A DNA stretch of 37,741 nucleotides from contig CAZIPZ010000010.1 in NCBI GenBank assembly GCA_964541075.1, forward strand, positions 1 to 37,741. The letters run 5' to 3'. How positions within the stretch are numbered: the first letter of the stretch is position 1; each line of letters opens with the position of its first letter. The notes beneath the pieces are model-generated. The model was not told where the DNA came from, did no database searches, and saw only the letters and a program-made list of their open reading frames with translations. Below, piece by piece: positions 23,358 through 31,516 of the stretch. Source of the stretch: CAZIPZ01 sp964541075 (GTDB taxonomy: Bacteria > Acidobacteriota > Terriglobia > 20CM-2-55-15). The translations under genes were made by a program, and so were the position numbers.

Positions 23358-25107
23358 ATGACCGTAAAGGCGACCGAACACGTTCATCATCCTGAACTCG
23401 GCTTCTGGCGGAAATACGTATTCTCGACGGACCATAAAGTCATCGGCATTCAGTACATGATCACCGCGATGGCGATGGCCATCATTGGCGGCATTTTGTC
23501 GATGTTGATGCGGTACCAACTGGCATGGCCTTCGCAAATCTCGCCGATGATGGAAAAGATATTTCCTGTGGCCTTCGCAGGGGGCGTCATGGCGCCGGAA
23601 TTCTATATATCGCTCGTCACGATGCATGGGACCATCATGGTCTTCTTTCTTTTCACGGCGGTTCTGACGGGTGGTTTCGGGAATTTTCTGATCCCGCTTC
23701 AGATCGGCGCTAGAGACATGGCGTTTCCGTTTCTCAATGCCCTTTCCTATTGGGTGTTCCTGCTGTCGTGCATCGTTATTTTCGCCGCTTTGTTTGTAAC
23801 CACTGGAGCGCCGATCGGGGGTTGGACAGCATACGCGCCGCTCAGCGCCCTGCCGGGAGGCGGTCCTGGCCAGGGCGATGGCATGACCCTGTGGATCACG
23901 TCCATCGCGCTATTTACGGCATCCGGGTTGATGGGCGGATTGAACTACATCACAACGATCCTGACGATGCGCACTAAGGGGCTTTCCATGATGCGTCTGC
24001 CCCTCACGCAGTGGTCGCTTTTGATCACGGCCATCCTCGGATTACTGGCTTTTCCAGTCCTGCTTGCCGCCGCCATTCTGCTGGTGTTNNNNNNNNNNCG
24101 AGCAGACGGCGGGCATCATCATGAACCAGGTTGCTGTGAACCATTCCGGGGGCCATCCCCTTTTGTGGCAGCATTTGTTCTGGTTTTTCGGCCATCCAGA
24201 GGTTTATATCGTCATTCTGCCGGCGATGGGCATGGCATCCGACATCCTTTCCACATTCTGCCGTAAACCGATATTCAGCTACCGCATGATGGTCTATTCG
24301 ATGATCGCCATATCCGTTCTCAGTTTCGTCGTATGGGGCCACCATATGTTCGTCAGCGGAATGAGCCCGGTTCTGGGGTCCGTCTTTACGCTAACGACTT
24401 TGCTGATCGCGGTGCCGTCGGCGGTGAAGACCTTCAATTGGTTGGGCACAGTTTGGGGGGCGCGTATTCAGTTTACGTCCGCTGCGCTCTTCGCCATCGG
24501 ATTTGTGTCGCTATTTGTGAGCGGCGGCCTCAGCGGCCTCTTCCTCGGAACCTCGGCGGCGGATATTCAGCTGCAAGATACATACTTTGTTGTAGCTCAT
24601 TTTCATCTGGTGATGGCCATCGCGCCGCTGTTTGCCGCCTTTGCCGGCCTGTACTACTGGTTCCCCAAGATGTTCGGCCGTTTGATGAACGAGGGGCTGG
24701 GCAAACTTCATTTCTGGCTGACCTTTATTGGGGTCTACGCCGTATTTTTTCCGATGCATATCCTGGGCGTGGGAGGTCAGATGCGCCGGATTTACGATCC
24801 GTTGCAGTACACCTTTTTACAGCCTCAACAGCCGCTGAATGTCTTTATTACAATTGCCGCTTTCATTCTCGGCGCTGCGCAGCTGATCTTCCTGTTCAAC
24901 TTCTTCGTCAGCATTTTTGCAGGCAAGCGAACAACGGATCGCAATCCGTGGCGTGCGACGACGCTCGAGTGGGAAACCCCATCGCCCACCGGCCACGGGA
25001 ATTTCGAAGGCGAGCTGCCTGAAGTGCATCGTTGGCCTTTCGATTACGGCGCAGTTCCGGGCGCCAAAGACGATTTTGTTCCGCAAACGATTTCTGGGCG
25101 GAAGTAA
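23358..25107 (+). CDS. coxA: Cytochrome c oxidase subunit I (interrupted by an assembly gap)
   Basis: Subunit I is the haem a/haem a3-CuB catalytic subunit and proton pump. The 5' part reads MTVKATEHVHHPELGFWRKY and includes His90 (TMHGTIMVFF, a haem ligand) and NALSYWVFLLSC. The 3' part has WQHLFWFFGHPEVYIVILP (CuB His, the cross-linked Tyr and the type-A1 glutamate), VVWGHHMFVSGM (two CuB His) and VVAHFHLVMAIAPLF (haem a3 and haem a ligands). The two parts are in different frames because ten N stand between them; the missing stretch should read close to the MDR-x-AGTSFF region seen in relatives. The frame change is therefore an artefact of gap size, not a broken gene. Confidence 0.95.
24089..24098. 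other. Assembly gap (ten N) inside coxA
   Basis: Ten undetermined bases separate AILLV from the downstream EQTAGIIMNQVAVNHSGGHP reading. In subunit I proteins this position normally holds a short stretch ending in a GTSFF-like motif, so a few dozen bases are probably missing or scrambled around the gap. Confidence 0.98.
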
Positions 25108-25115
25108 GGGAGAGA

Positions 25116-25742
25116 ATGCCAGTTATTAGTGAAGATCCTCCGAGACTCATTATCCCTCCGCCCATTCACCCAGACGGCGGTGGATGGTCCCGAGACGGCT
25201 CATCATTTCCTGTGTCCAAGGGACAGCTCGGACTGTGGCTGTTTCTGACGGGCATTCTGATGTTCTTTGGGGGATTATCCAGCGCCTATGTTGTTTTGCG
25301 CGGTGCACCGAGCTGGCAGAGCATCGCCATTCCCTCGCTTTTGTGGGCCAACACCATCATCCTGATTAGCAGCAGCATTACGCTCGAAGTCGCGCGCGTC
25401 TTTATTCGAAGAAACCGGATAGACCGGATGAAATTCTGGCTCACCGCGAGCGCGATGCTCGGTGGGGCGTTTATCGTGGGGCAGATCATCACATGGCTGC
25501 GGCTGCTGAGTGTCGGGGTGCACTTGCCCACAACGCTGCACAGCTCTTTTTTTTACATATTAACCGGCACACATGGTCTTCACTTGTTGGGAGGAATTGT
25601 TGCGCTCGGATGGGTCCTGCGAAAAGCGTTTGCGGGAAGTCTGACCGCATTCAACCATGAAGCGTTGAAATTGTGCGCGACCTATTGGCATTTCATGGAT
25701 GGTCTTTGGGTCTACTTGTTCCTCCTCCTACTTTTGGCATAA
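25116..25742 (+). CDS. coxC: Cytochrome c oxidase subunit III (first copy)
   Basis: The 208-aa product has about five transmembrane helices and the subunit III pattern: WLFLTGILMFFGGLSSAYVVLRG, ANTIILISSSITLEVA, HSSFFYILTGTHGLHLLGGIVAL and CATYWHFMDGLWVYLFLLLLL. The N-terminal 40 residues are Pro/Gly-rich and polar. The start is the ATG eight nt after the coxA stop with AGGGAGAG before it. It is followed by a second subunit III-like gene, so one of the pair probably does a variant structural job. Confidence 0.9.
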   Translation: MPVISEDPPRLIIPPPIHPDGGGWSRDGSSFPVSKGQLGLWLFLTGILMFFGGLSSAYVVLRGAPSWQSIAIPSLLWANTIILISSSITLEVARVFIRRNRIDRMKFWLTASAMLGGAFIVGQIITWLRLLSVGVHLPTTLHSSFFYILTGTHGLHLLGGIVALGWVLRKAFAGSLTAFNHEALKLCATYWHFMDGLWVYLFLLLLLA

Positions 25743-25763
25743 TCGAGATTACGGAGACTCGGA

Positions 25764-26384
25764 ATGGATGCGAGCATAGCGGAACAGCAGCGAATACTGA
25801 ATTCGGATTGGGGCGGCGGAAGATCTCCGTTTGGCACGTCATGGGCGAAGTTCATGATGTGGATTTTCATCGTCTCGGATGCACTTACCTTTGCCGGCTT
25901 TCTCATCGCTTACGGTTTCCTTCGGTCGATCAGCCCTGCATGGCCCAAGCAAACGGAAGTCTTCAGCATGCCCTTGATCACTTTCATGACTTTCGCCTTG
26001 ATCTCCAGTAGCGCCGTGATGGCGATGGCTGTCGGCGCTGCGCGCGCCGGGAATCCAAAGCTGGCTTTTCGTTTTCTCACGATGACCATCGTTGGCGGAG
26101 CCATCTTCCTCGGCTGTCAGGCCTACGAGTGGTCCCATTTCATTCATGAAGGGGCGTCGCTTACGTCCAATCCGTGGGGAGTTCCACAGTTTTCGGCGTC
26201 GTTCTTTGTCATCACGGGCTTTCATGGTTTTCACGTGCTAAGCGGCGTAACGATTCTTGCCATTGTCGCCCTGCGCGCGGCGTTAGGGAAGTATTCTGCC
26301 GAGGGAGTGGAGAACGCAGGTCTTTACTGGCACTTTGTAGACGTGGTCTGGGTTTTCGTTTTCGCATTCTTTTATCTTCTGTAG
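25764..26384 (+). CDS. Cytochrome c oxidase subunit III-like protein (second copy)
   Basis: The 206-aa second subunit III family member reads WIFIVSDALTFAGFLIAYGFLR, LISSSAVMAMAVGAARAG, GCQAYEWSHFIHEG, SASFFVITGFHGFHVLSGVTILAIVALRAA and NAGLYWHFVDVVWVFVFAFFYLL. It aligns motif for motif with the gene before it (HSSFFYILTGTHGLHLLGG and YWHFMDGLWVYLF), so the two are paralogues. It also keeps the YEW glutamate of classical subunit III. It lies 21 nt downstream of the first copy. Confidence 0.9.
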   Translation: MDASIAEQQRILNSDWGGGRSPFGTSWAKFMMWIFIVSDALTFAGFLIAYGFLRSISPAWPKQTEVFSMPLITFMTFALISSSAVMAMAVGAARAGNPKLAFRFLTMTIVGGAIFLGCQAYEWSHFIHEGASLTSNPWGVPQFSASFFVITGFHGFHVLSGVTILAIVALRAALGKYSAEGVENAGLYWHFVDVVWVFVFAFFYLL

Positions 26385-26394
26385 GAGGCCTTGG

Positions 26395-26706
26395 ATGGCT
26401 CACGATCATGGTCAAAACGTCGAATACAAGACGTATTTGATGACGTGGTTCTGGCTTCTGGTCATGACCCTGCTCGCCCTTGGAGTCGGTTACGTTTCTA
26501 TGCCCGAAAGCATCAAGGGCCTTCTTCTGGTGGGAATCACTCTCGCGAAGATCTTGTTGATCGCCGCCGTCTTTATGCATCTGCGTTACGAGAGAATGAA
26601 TCTCGTCATGATCACGCTAAGCCCGCTCATTTTGTCGATCATCCTTTATTTCTTCACTCATCCTGAGACGTATGGGTCGCCGACTCATATCTTGCTGGTG
26701 AGATGA
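26395..26706 (+). CDS. coxD: Cytochrome c oxidase subunit IV (prokaryotic type)
   Basis: The 103-aa protein has a His-rich start (MAHDHGQNVEYKTYLMTWFWLL) and three hydrophobic helices: LLVMTLLALGVGYVSM, GLLLVGITLAKILLIAAVFMHLRYE and LVMITLSPLILSIILYFF. The segment ITLAKILLIAAVFMHLRYER is the signature of small bacterial oxidase subunit IV (CyoD/CoxD). It starts 10 nt after the second subunit III gene with GTAGGAGG just upstream. Its stop overlaps the ATG of the next small gene. Confidence 0.9.
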   Translation: MAHDHGQNVEYKTYLMTWFWLLVMTLLALGVGYVSMPESIKGLLLVGITLAKILLIAAVFMHLRYERMNLVMITLSPLILSIILYFFTHPETYGSPTHILLVR

Positions 26707-26978
26707 TGGCGCCCACTTTGGGGTCGATGGTGCAAGGTTCACGCTGGATTATTCCAGGATTGATTGTCGCCATTGTTTTCCTGTTCAGCCAGTCGGCGCT
26801 GGCTCAGTGCGCCATGTGTCGAACTGCGCTGGAATCGTCTGCGGAGGGAAGGGCGCTAGCGGAAGGTTTCCGCAAAGGAATCCTGTTGCTGATGGCAATG
26901 CCTTACATCATTGTTGGGACGATCTCTTACGGTGTATTCCGGGCGCATCGCAAAATGAAACGGGAGAAAACGGAATAG
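26703..26978 (+). CDS. Small exported membrane protein with a CxxC motif, cox-associated
   Basis: The 91-aa protein has no family name I can give. The N-terminal hydrophobic segment (WIIPGLIVAIVFLFSQSALA) looks like a cleavable signal peptide with cut after ALA. This would leave a mature start QCAMCRTALESSAEG, a CxxC pair next to the membrane exit. A transmembrane helix (LLLMAMPYIIVGTISYGVF) and a basic tail (RAHRKMKREKTE) follow. Its ATG overlaps the subunit IV stop (ATGATG; the second Met is also possible), so it belongs to the oxidase operon. A role in copper delivery or thiol chemistry for CuA assembly is inference only. Confidence 0.75.
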   Translation: MMAPTLGSMVQGSRWIIPGLIVAIVFLFSQSALAQCAMCRTALESSAEGRALAEGFRKGILLLMAMPYIIVGTISYGVFRAHRKMKREKTE

Positions 26979-26984
26979 GAAAGT

Positions 26985-27029
26985 GGGACAGACCCAATCT
27001 CTGTGCTTAGAAATTGGGCTTTGTTCCCC
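26985..27029. repeat. Imperfect inverted repeat between convergent genes (REP-like or terminator)
   Basis: The left arm GGGACAGACCCAAT pairs with the right arm ATTGGGCTTTGTTCCC: six clean inner pairs (CCCAAT/ATTGGG), an asymmetric internal loop, then GGGA-CA against TG-T-TCCC. The loop is CTCTGTGCTTAGAA. It fills the 51-bp gap between the end of the oxidase operon and the end of the minus-strand hypothetical gene. It could act as a bidirectional terminator, though it lacks a long T run. The GGGACAGACCC wording also recalls dispersed bacterial REP-like elements. Confidence 0.5.
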
Positions 27030-27437
27030 CTAGTTCATGCTGGCAGAGGATCGAATCAGAACGCGATCGAGTCTCTCGATCGCGTCTTTATGGGTGAGTG
27101 AGTAAGGATACATTTCATCCTCATGCCTTGCTTCCCAGCCCTCTTCGGCCGGATCATCTGGCCGCTTGAAGGGAATCTCGTTCAGTTGAACAACCTGTGC
27201 GCTGACCGCCCGCGACCATTCTTCAATCTCCGCGCGCTGCTCCTCGAACTTGCGACGTTGTTCGTGATCCTGATCCGAGCCGGTACGCACGCATCCTTGA
27301 TTCTCCATCATGGAGTCGATTGCTCGGTTGATCTCGTCAGGAGTCATGGTTCTATCCGGTGAAGTTAGTCCTGAGGACGGACTGATATAGCTGAGGAAGA
27401 GTCGACTGCGTGAATTCACCTTGCTGAAGTTGCTCAT
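27030..27437 (-). CDS. Hypothetical charged protein
   Basis: This 135-aa protein, MSNFSKVNSRSRLFLSY to IRSSASMN, has no family I recognise and no signal peptide or membrane helix. The middle (DQDHEQRRKFEEQRAEIEEWSRAVSAQVVQL) is a likely amphipathic helix or short coiled coil. The preceding segment TMTPDEINRAIDSMMENQ is also helical, and a further acidic stretch (DDPAEEGWEARHEDE) follows. An AGGAG about 14 nt upstream of the ATG supports the start. It lies downstream of the DUF421 gene on the same strand, separated by 438 bp. Codon use does not look foreign. Confidence 0.55.
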   Translation of the reverse strand: MSNFSKVNSRSRLFLSYISPSSGLTSPDRTMTPDEINRAIDSMMENQGCVRTGSDQDHEQRRKFEEQRAEIEEWSRAVSAQVVQLNEIPFKRPDDPAEEGWEARHEDEMYPYSLTHKDAIERLDRVLIRSSASMN

Positions 27438-27875
27438 CGTTTCTGCATTCTCCTTTGAGATCAACCTTCAGATGAAAATGAAATCGGATAAGGATGGACG
27501 GTTGGCAAACCTTGAGAAATCGTTACCTCCTACTGCCATCCGAAAACAGGCGGCTATCGCATTAGCCAATTTGCATTTTCATCCGGAGCGCCTCCTTGAA
27601 GGGTTGGCGAGAGATCCAAGAAACTCTCGCAGGAAGCGTTCTGGGTTTTGCAACTCCTCTGCCATCGTCAAAATACTCGAATATGTATTGAAATCAATGA
27701 CTTCTATTCACGGGTTGGCTGGGAGAACGTCAGCCTTTCCGACGCCTGTGTAGTGACTCGTGTGTCTGTCCAATCCTCAAGTGTCTGGTGCGTTATGCGC
27801 TTACGTTAGGGTTATCCAAATATCACAAAACGTAAGGAATGCCGACATTAAAGGACGAGAATGTGGAGTGCTCAA
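27438..27875. other. 438-bp gap without a convincing gene
   Basis: No reading on either strand looks like a protein. A 110-codon plus-strand frame runs antisense into the hypothetical gene, ends around 27753, and has no ribosome site or family signature. The only structure is an 8-bp perfect inverted repeat, CTTACGTT (27800-27807) and AACGTAAG (27829-27836), with a 21-nt loop. It lies 40-76 nt beyond the stop codon of the DUF421 gene, where it may mark the end of that transcript. Confidence 0.45.
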
Positions 27876-28406
27876 TCAACCAATCTTCCGTTCAGATTCC
27901 TCATTTTGCGCGTCTCGATGGTTCTCGAATGGTACGACGCTCAGTTTTCCATTTCCCTCCAGGTTTGCATCTTTTACATTGGAAAGGCGATCAATTCCGT
28001 GTTCGCGAAGCATGCTCATCAGTTGCTCGTCTGTGATGAACTGTTTCCGCATGTTGTTCCTGATCGGCCTGCCGTTGTGGATGACCGGGATCGGATCGGG
28101 ATAAGTGAAGCGTTCAACTCTCCTAAAGCGAAGAGTCAGCCAATCGAGGCAATAGTTCCAGAACACAATCGTGAGGATCAGCACTAGTCCGTCCAATACG
28201 GATCTGTATTCGCTGGACATTGCATTCTGCGACGCATCGGCAATCAAAACAACCATCAATAAATCAGCTATGCCTACCGTACCGGGTTCTCTCCGTAGCG
28301 CGCGCATTAGAATGAAGATCAGGAGGTAAACAATGGAACCGCGTACGAATAGCTCCAGAGGAGATACGGTGAAGACAAACAGGTTGTCCCATTCAACTGG
28401 CGGCAC
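27876..28406 (-). CDS. DUF421 (YetF/YcaP-like) membrane protein
   Basis: The 176-aa product has three transmembrane segments (about residues 19-36, 45-60 and 70-92) with LFVRGSIVYLLIFILMRALRRE and GIADLLMVVLIADASQNAM. The DUF421 cytoplasmic domain follows: PIPVIHNGRPIRNNMRKQFITDEQLMSMLREHGI (in pieces) and then SNVKDANLEGNGKLSVV. The family is widespread and membrane bound, with no settled function. The start is GTG, with MPPVEWDNLF at the N-terminus. A GAGGTG lies about 14 nt upstream, inside the loop of a hairpin, which is unusual and may affect translation. Confidence 0.85.
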   Translation of the reverse strand: MPPVEWDNLFVFTVSPLELFVRGSIVYLLIFILMRALRREPGTVGIADLLMVVLIADASQNAMSSEYRSVLDGLVLILTIVFWNYCLDWLTLRFRRVERFTYPDPIPVIHNGRPIRNNMRKQFITDEQLMSMLREHGIDRLSNVKDANLEGNGKLSVVPFENHRDAQNEESERKIG

Positions 28407-28411
28407 AAAAT

Positions 28412-28434
28412 ATGGAATGCACCTCGGATTCCAT
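28412..28434. promoter_or_regulatory. Inverted repeat just upstream of the DUF421 start
   Basis: ATGGAAT and ATTCCAT are perfect 7-bp arms around a 9-nt spacer, ending 6 nt before the GTG of the DUF421 gene on the minus strand. The only Shine-Dalgarno-like stretch (GAGGTG) falls in the spacer. It could be a repressor site or an RNA hairpin presenting or hiding the ribosome site. Confidence 0.35.
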
Positions 28435-28554
28435 GCCGATTCGCCAAGGGCTGCGGGGCTGCACCTGCACTGTCCTTAGAAGGCATGAGAACCGCGATGG
28501 TCCTAACCTGACGTCGCTATCGTCCCTTCATTCCAGTGTCTGGCCAAGCGTCCG

Positions 28555-28569
28555 TTCGCGACCGGCGAA
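28555..28569. promoter_or_regulatory. Short palindrome upstream of the copper ATPase
   Basis: TTCGC and GCGAA form 5-bp arms with a 5-nt spacer about 95 nt before the ATPase ATG. The site does not match CueR, CsoR or CopY operators that I know. The 256-bp gap otherwise shows no clear promoter. Confidence 0.15.
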
Positions 28570-28662
28570 GCAGGTGGTCTTGTAAGGCGGGCGCTGCCCA
28601 GCGAGGCTGGTAAATATCCGTCTGAAATTGCCCATGCTTGCTATTCTTTCGATAGTGCGGTT

Positions 28663-30969
28663 ATGAAGCCTGATTCCAATTTGGTTCAGATCGGATCGTT
28701 TGGACCATCGGCGCCGACCCAGCCGGTGTTCGAAACGGATCCGGTATGCAAAATGAAGGTCATGCCCGAAACGTCTTTGGGTCAATTCGATTACAAGGGA
28801 CGAACGTACTATTTTTGCGCCCAGCGTTGTTTAGAGCGTTTCCGTGCGAACCCGGAAGAATTCTTGAGCGTTCCAAGGCAACCGCAGGCCGCGCCTGCTG
28901 ATGTTTACACGTGTCCGATGGATCCGGACGTTCGGGTGGAGACTCCAGGATATTGCCCCAAGTGCGGAATGGCCCTCGAACCGGAGATGGCGGCTCCAGG
29001 CGAAGAGTTGAATTCCGAACTCTACACTTTCAGTCGGCGATTCTGGATCAGCGCCGTGTTGGTTGTTCCACTGCTGTTGCTTGGTATGTCCGGTGGGTTG
29101 CCGCAACTGCAACTCGTGCTCGCCACACCGGTTGTTCTGTGGGCCGGCTGGCCGCTTATCGAGCGCGCGTGGGCATCGATCCGGAATCGCAGCCTGAACA
29201 TGTTTACGCTTATCGGGATCGGCACGATTGCAGCATACGGATACAGTGTGATTGCAACCCTTTTTGCCGACGTTCTTCCAGAAGGTTTTCGCGATGGCGG
29301 CGCTCCACCTGTGTACTTTGAAGCGGCGGCCGTCATCACGACGCTCGTCCTGTTGGGACAGGTGCTCGAACTAAGGGCGCGAAGCAGGACCAGCGACTCC
29401 ATTAAAGCCCTCCTTGGCCTGGCTCCAAAAACGGCTCATCGAATCGATACGGACTCTTCAGAACACGACGTCCCGCTCGAACAGGTCCGCCCGGGCGATC
29501 AACTTCGCGTCCGTTCCGGCGAAAAGGTTCCCGTTGATGGCATCATAACCGAGGGACACAGTTCGGTGGATGAATCGATGATTTCGGGTGAGCCGATACC
29601 TGTTGAGAAGAGCGTTGGGGATAAAGTTGTCGGCGGCGCCATCAATGGAGCGGGCACATTCCTGTACCGTGCCGAACGCGTTGGACATGAAACGCTGCTC
29701 GCACAAATTGTTCAGCTCGTAAGCCAGGCGCAACGGAGTCGAGCACCGATTCAACGGCTCGCAGATGTGGTCTCCGCTTACTTTGTTCCTGCCGTCATCG
29801 TTGTAGCGCTGACCAGTTCGGTCGTGTGGTGGCTTGTTGGACCCCAGCCCGCATTGTCCTACGCACTTCTCAATGGCGTAGCGGTGTTGATCATTGCGTG
29901 CCCGTGCGCCCTGGGTTTGGCGACGCCAATGTCGATCATGGTTGGCGTTGGACGCGGTGCAACGGCCGGGGTCCTGATCAAGAACGCCGAGGCTCTCGAG
30001 GTCCTGGAGAAGGTGAACACACTTGTTGTCGACAAAACCGGGACCCTGACTGCCGGCAGACCAGTCGTCGCTGGGGTGATTGCGGTTTCGGACGCCAGTG
30101 AGCACGAGGTGTTGCGGCTCGCGGCGAGCGTGGAAAAAGGAAGCGAGCATCCCCTAGCGTCTGCGATCGTCAACGCTGCGGTTGAACAAAACCTGAGCCT
30201 CGGAAGGGTTGAAGACTTTCAGTCTTTAGCCGGTCGCGGCGTCATTGGAAAGATCGAAGGCCGTGAAGTAGCATTGGGCAATCTTGCGCTTCTCGCCGAT
30301 CGGAACATCGATGCTGCACCATTGATGCGGCAAACCGAAGATCTTCGAACCAAAGGACAAACGGTGATGTTCCTGGCTGTAAACGGGCGTTTGTCTGGAC
30401 TGATCGCTGCCGTGGACCCTCTAAAGAAATCCACTGCGGCGGCAATCACCGCTCTTCGCGAAGACGGACTGCGCATCATCATGCTTACGGGCGACAGTCA
30501 CACGACGGCGCAGGCGATTGCTCGGGAGCTTGGGCTGGATGAAGTGAAATCGGAAGTTCTGCCGCACGAAAAAAGCGAAGTGGTGAAGTCTCTGCAGGAG
30601 GCGGGCGGCATCGTGGCGATGGCAGGCGACGGAGTCAACGACGCACCTGCTCTCGCTCAGGCGCATGTCGGCATCGCGATGGGCGCCGGCGCGGACGTCG
30701 CGATAGAGAGCGCCGGAATTACTCTAGTGAGAGGAGACCTGCAGGGGATTGTTCGGGCGCGGCGTCTCAGCCGCGCAACGATGCGCAACATCCGTCAGAA
30801 TCTGTTTCTGGCATTCATCTACAACGGTATCGGTATTCCCGTCGCGGCAGGAGCGCTTTATCCGCTTTTCGGCGTCCTGCTCAGCCCCATGATTGCAAGC
30901 GCTGCGATGACGTTCAGTTCTGTTTCAGTGATCACGAATGCGCTTCGTCTGAGGAATACCGAACTTTGA
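28663..30969 (+). CDS. copA: Copper-type P1B ATPase with N-terminal YHS and heavy-metal-binding domains
   Basis: This membrane pump exports Cu(+), or another soft metal, at the cost of ATP. The 768-aa protein begins with a YHS domain (about residues 26-68: DPVCKMKV, then YYFCAQRCLERF with Cys29, Cys52 and Cys56). A YTCPMDP...GYCPKCGMALEP metal-binding segment (Cys84, Cys98, Cys101) follows. The usual CxxC HMA domain is absent. The pump core has the transmembrane CPC motif (413-415), phosphorylated Asp457 in DKTGTLTAG, the HP motif (GSEHPLAS), MLTGDS and GDGVNDAP (655-662). The last helices carry YNGIG and MTFSSVSVITNALRLR, which fits the Cu(+) class. No ribosome site is obvious. It ends exactly where the convergent SnoaL-like gene ends. 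Confidence 0.92.
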   Translation: MKPDSNLVQIGSFGPSAPTQPVFETDPVCKMKVMPETSLGQFDYKGRTYYFCAQRCLERFRANPEEFLSVPRQPQAAPADVYTCPMDPDVRVETPGYCPKCGMALEPEMAAPGEELNSELYTFSRRFWISAVLVVPLLLLGMSGGLPQLQLVLATPVVLWAGWPLIERAWASIRNRSLNMFTLIGIGTIAAYGYSVIATLFADVLPEGFRDGGAPPVYFEAAAVITTLVLLGQVLELRARSRTSDSIKALLGLAPKTAHRIDTDSSEHDVPLEQVRPGDQLRVRSGEKVPVDGIITEGHSSVDESMISGEPIPVEKSVGDKVVGGAINGAGTFLYRAERVGHETLLAQIVQLVSQAQRSRAPIQRLADVVSAYFVPAVIVVALTSSVVWWLVGPQPALSYALLNGVAVLIIACPCALGLATPMSIMVGVGRGATAGVLIKNAEALEVLEKVNTLVVDKTGTLTAGRPVVAGVIAVSDASEHEVLRLAASVEKGSEHPLASAIVNAAVEQNLSLGRVEDFQSLAGRGVIGKIEGREVALGNLALLADRNIDAAPLMRQTEDLRTKGQTVMFLAVNGRLSGLIAAVDPLKKSTAAAITALREDGLRIIMLTGDSHTTAQAIARELGLDEVKSEVLPHEKSEVVKSLQEAGGIVAMAGDGVNDAPALAQAHVGIAMGAGADVAIESAGITLVRGDLQGIVRARRLSRATMRNIRQNLFLAFIYNGIGIPVAAGALYPLFGVLLSPMIASAAMTFSSVSVITNALRLRNTEL

Positions 30970-31406
30970 TCAATCCATGTGCGCCGCGGCATTCACCGCG
31001 CCATGCACAAGTACGATTTGCCACTCATTTCCGGTTTTCTTGTAGACAGTGGTATTGAATCCTGATCTCTTGGCTGCTCCGGATTCAATCGTATAAAGGA
31101 AGTACGCCCATCCCGCGTCAGTCGTCATGCCAACCTTGATGTTCGTTGCAGTCAACTTTCGCTCCTTGGAGCCCGCCAGTTGGTTGTTCAGGAAACGAAG
31201 CACTCTGTCTTTTCCCGCAATGGCGTGCCCGTCCTCATCCAGCCATGTCACATCCGGCGCCAAGTGCTTTTCGAAAAATATGCCACGTCCTTCCTGTTGT
31301 ACGCATCGATTCCTGCCTGAACGACAGCGTTCAGGTCCTGCTGCGCAAATCCGTTCGACGATAGGGAAAGAAAAAGCGCCATGCCGGCGAGAATCATCTT
31401 CTTCAT
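30970..31406 (-). pseudogene. SnoaL/DUF4440-like exported protein, frameshifted
   Basis: Two frames join to make one sensible protein. The first gives a signal peptide (MKKMILAGMALFLSLSSNGFA) and QQDLNAVVQAGIDAYNRKDVAYF, the first helix of an NTF2-like fold. The second gives FEKHLAPDVTWLDEDGHAIAG, KDRVLRFLNNQLAGSK and QIVLVHGAVNAAAHMD, the rest of the fold. The break is at a run of five A on the plus strand (31274-31278); one extra base or two fewer restores the frame. A GAGGAG before the ATG supports the start. It may be a sequencing error in a homopolymer, a real mutation or programmed slippage; the sequence alone cannot say which. Ligand unknown. Confidence 0.8.
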
Positions 31407-31516
31407 ATGCACTCCTCGCTTTACGTTTGAGCAAGAAAGCCATTTTACCGACTGCTTGTTGGGACCAGGAAACGAGAGCATTCAGGGTTCGAGAGCCTGC
31501 ATTAGGGCGAGCGTCC

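Noticed and set aside
27421..27753. Plus-strand 110-codon frame in the gap before the DUF421 gene
   Set aside because: No ribosome site, no family pattern, and it begins antisense inside the hypothetical minus-strand gene.
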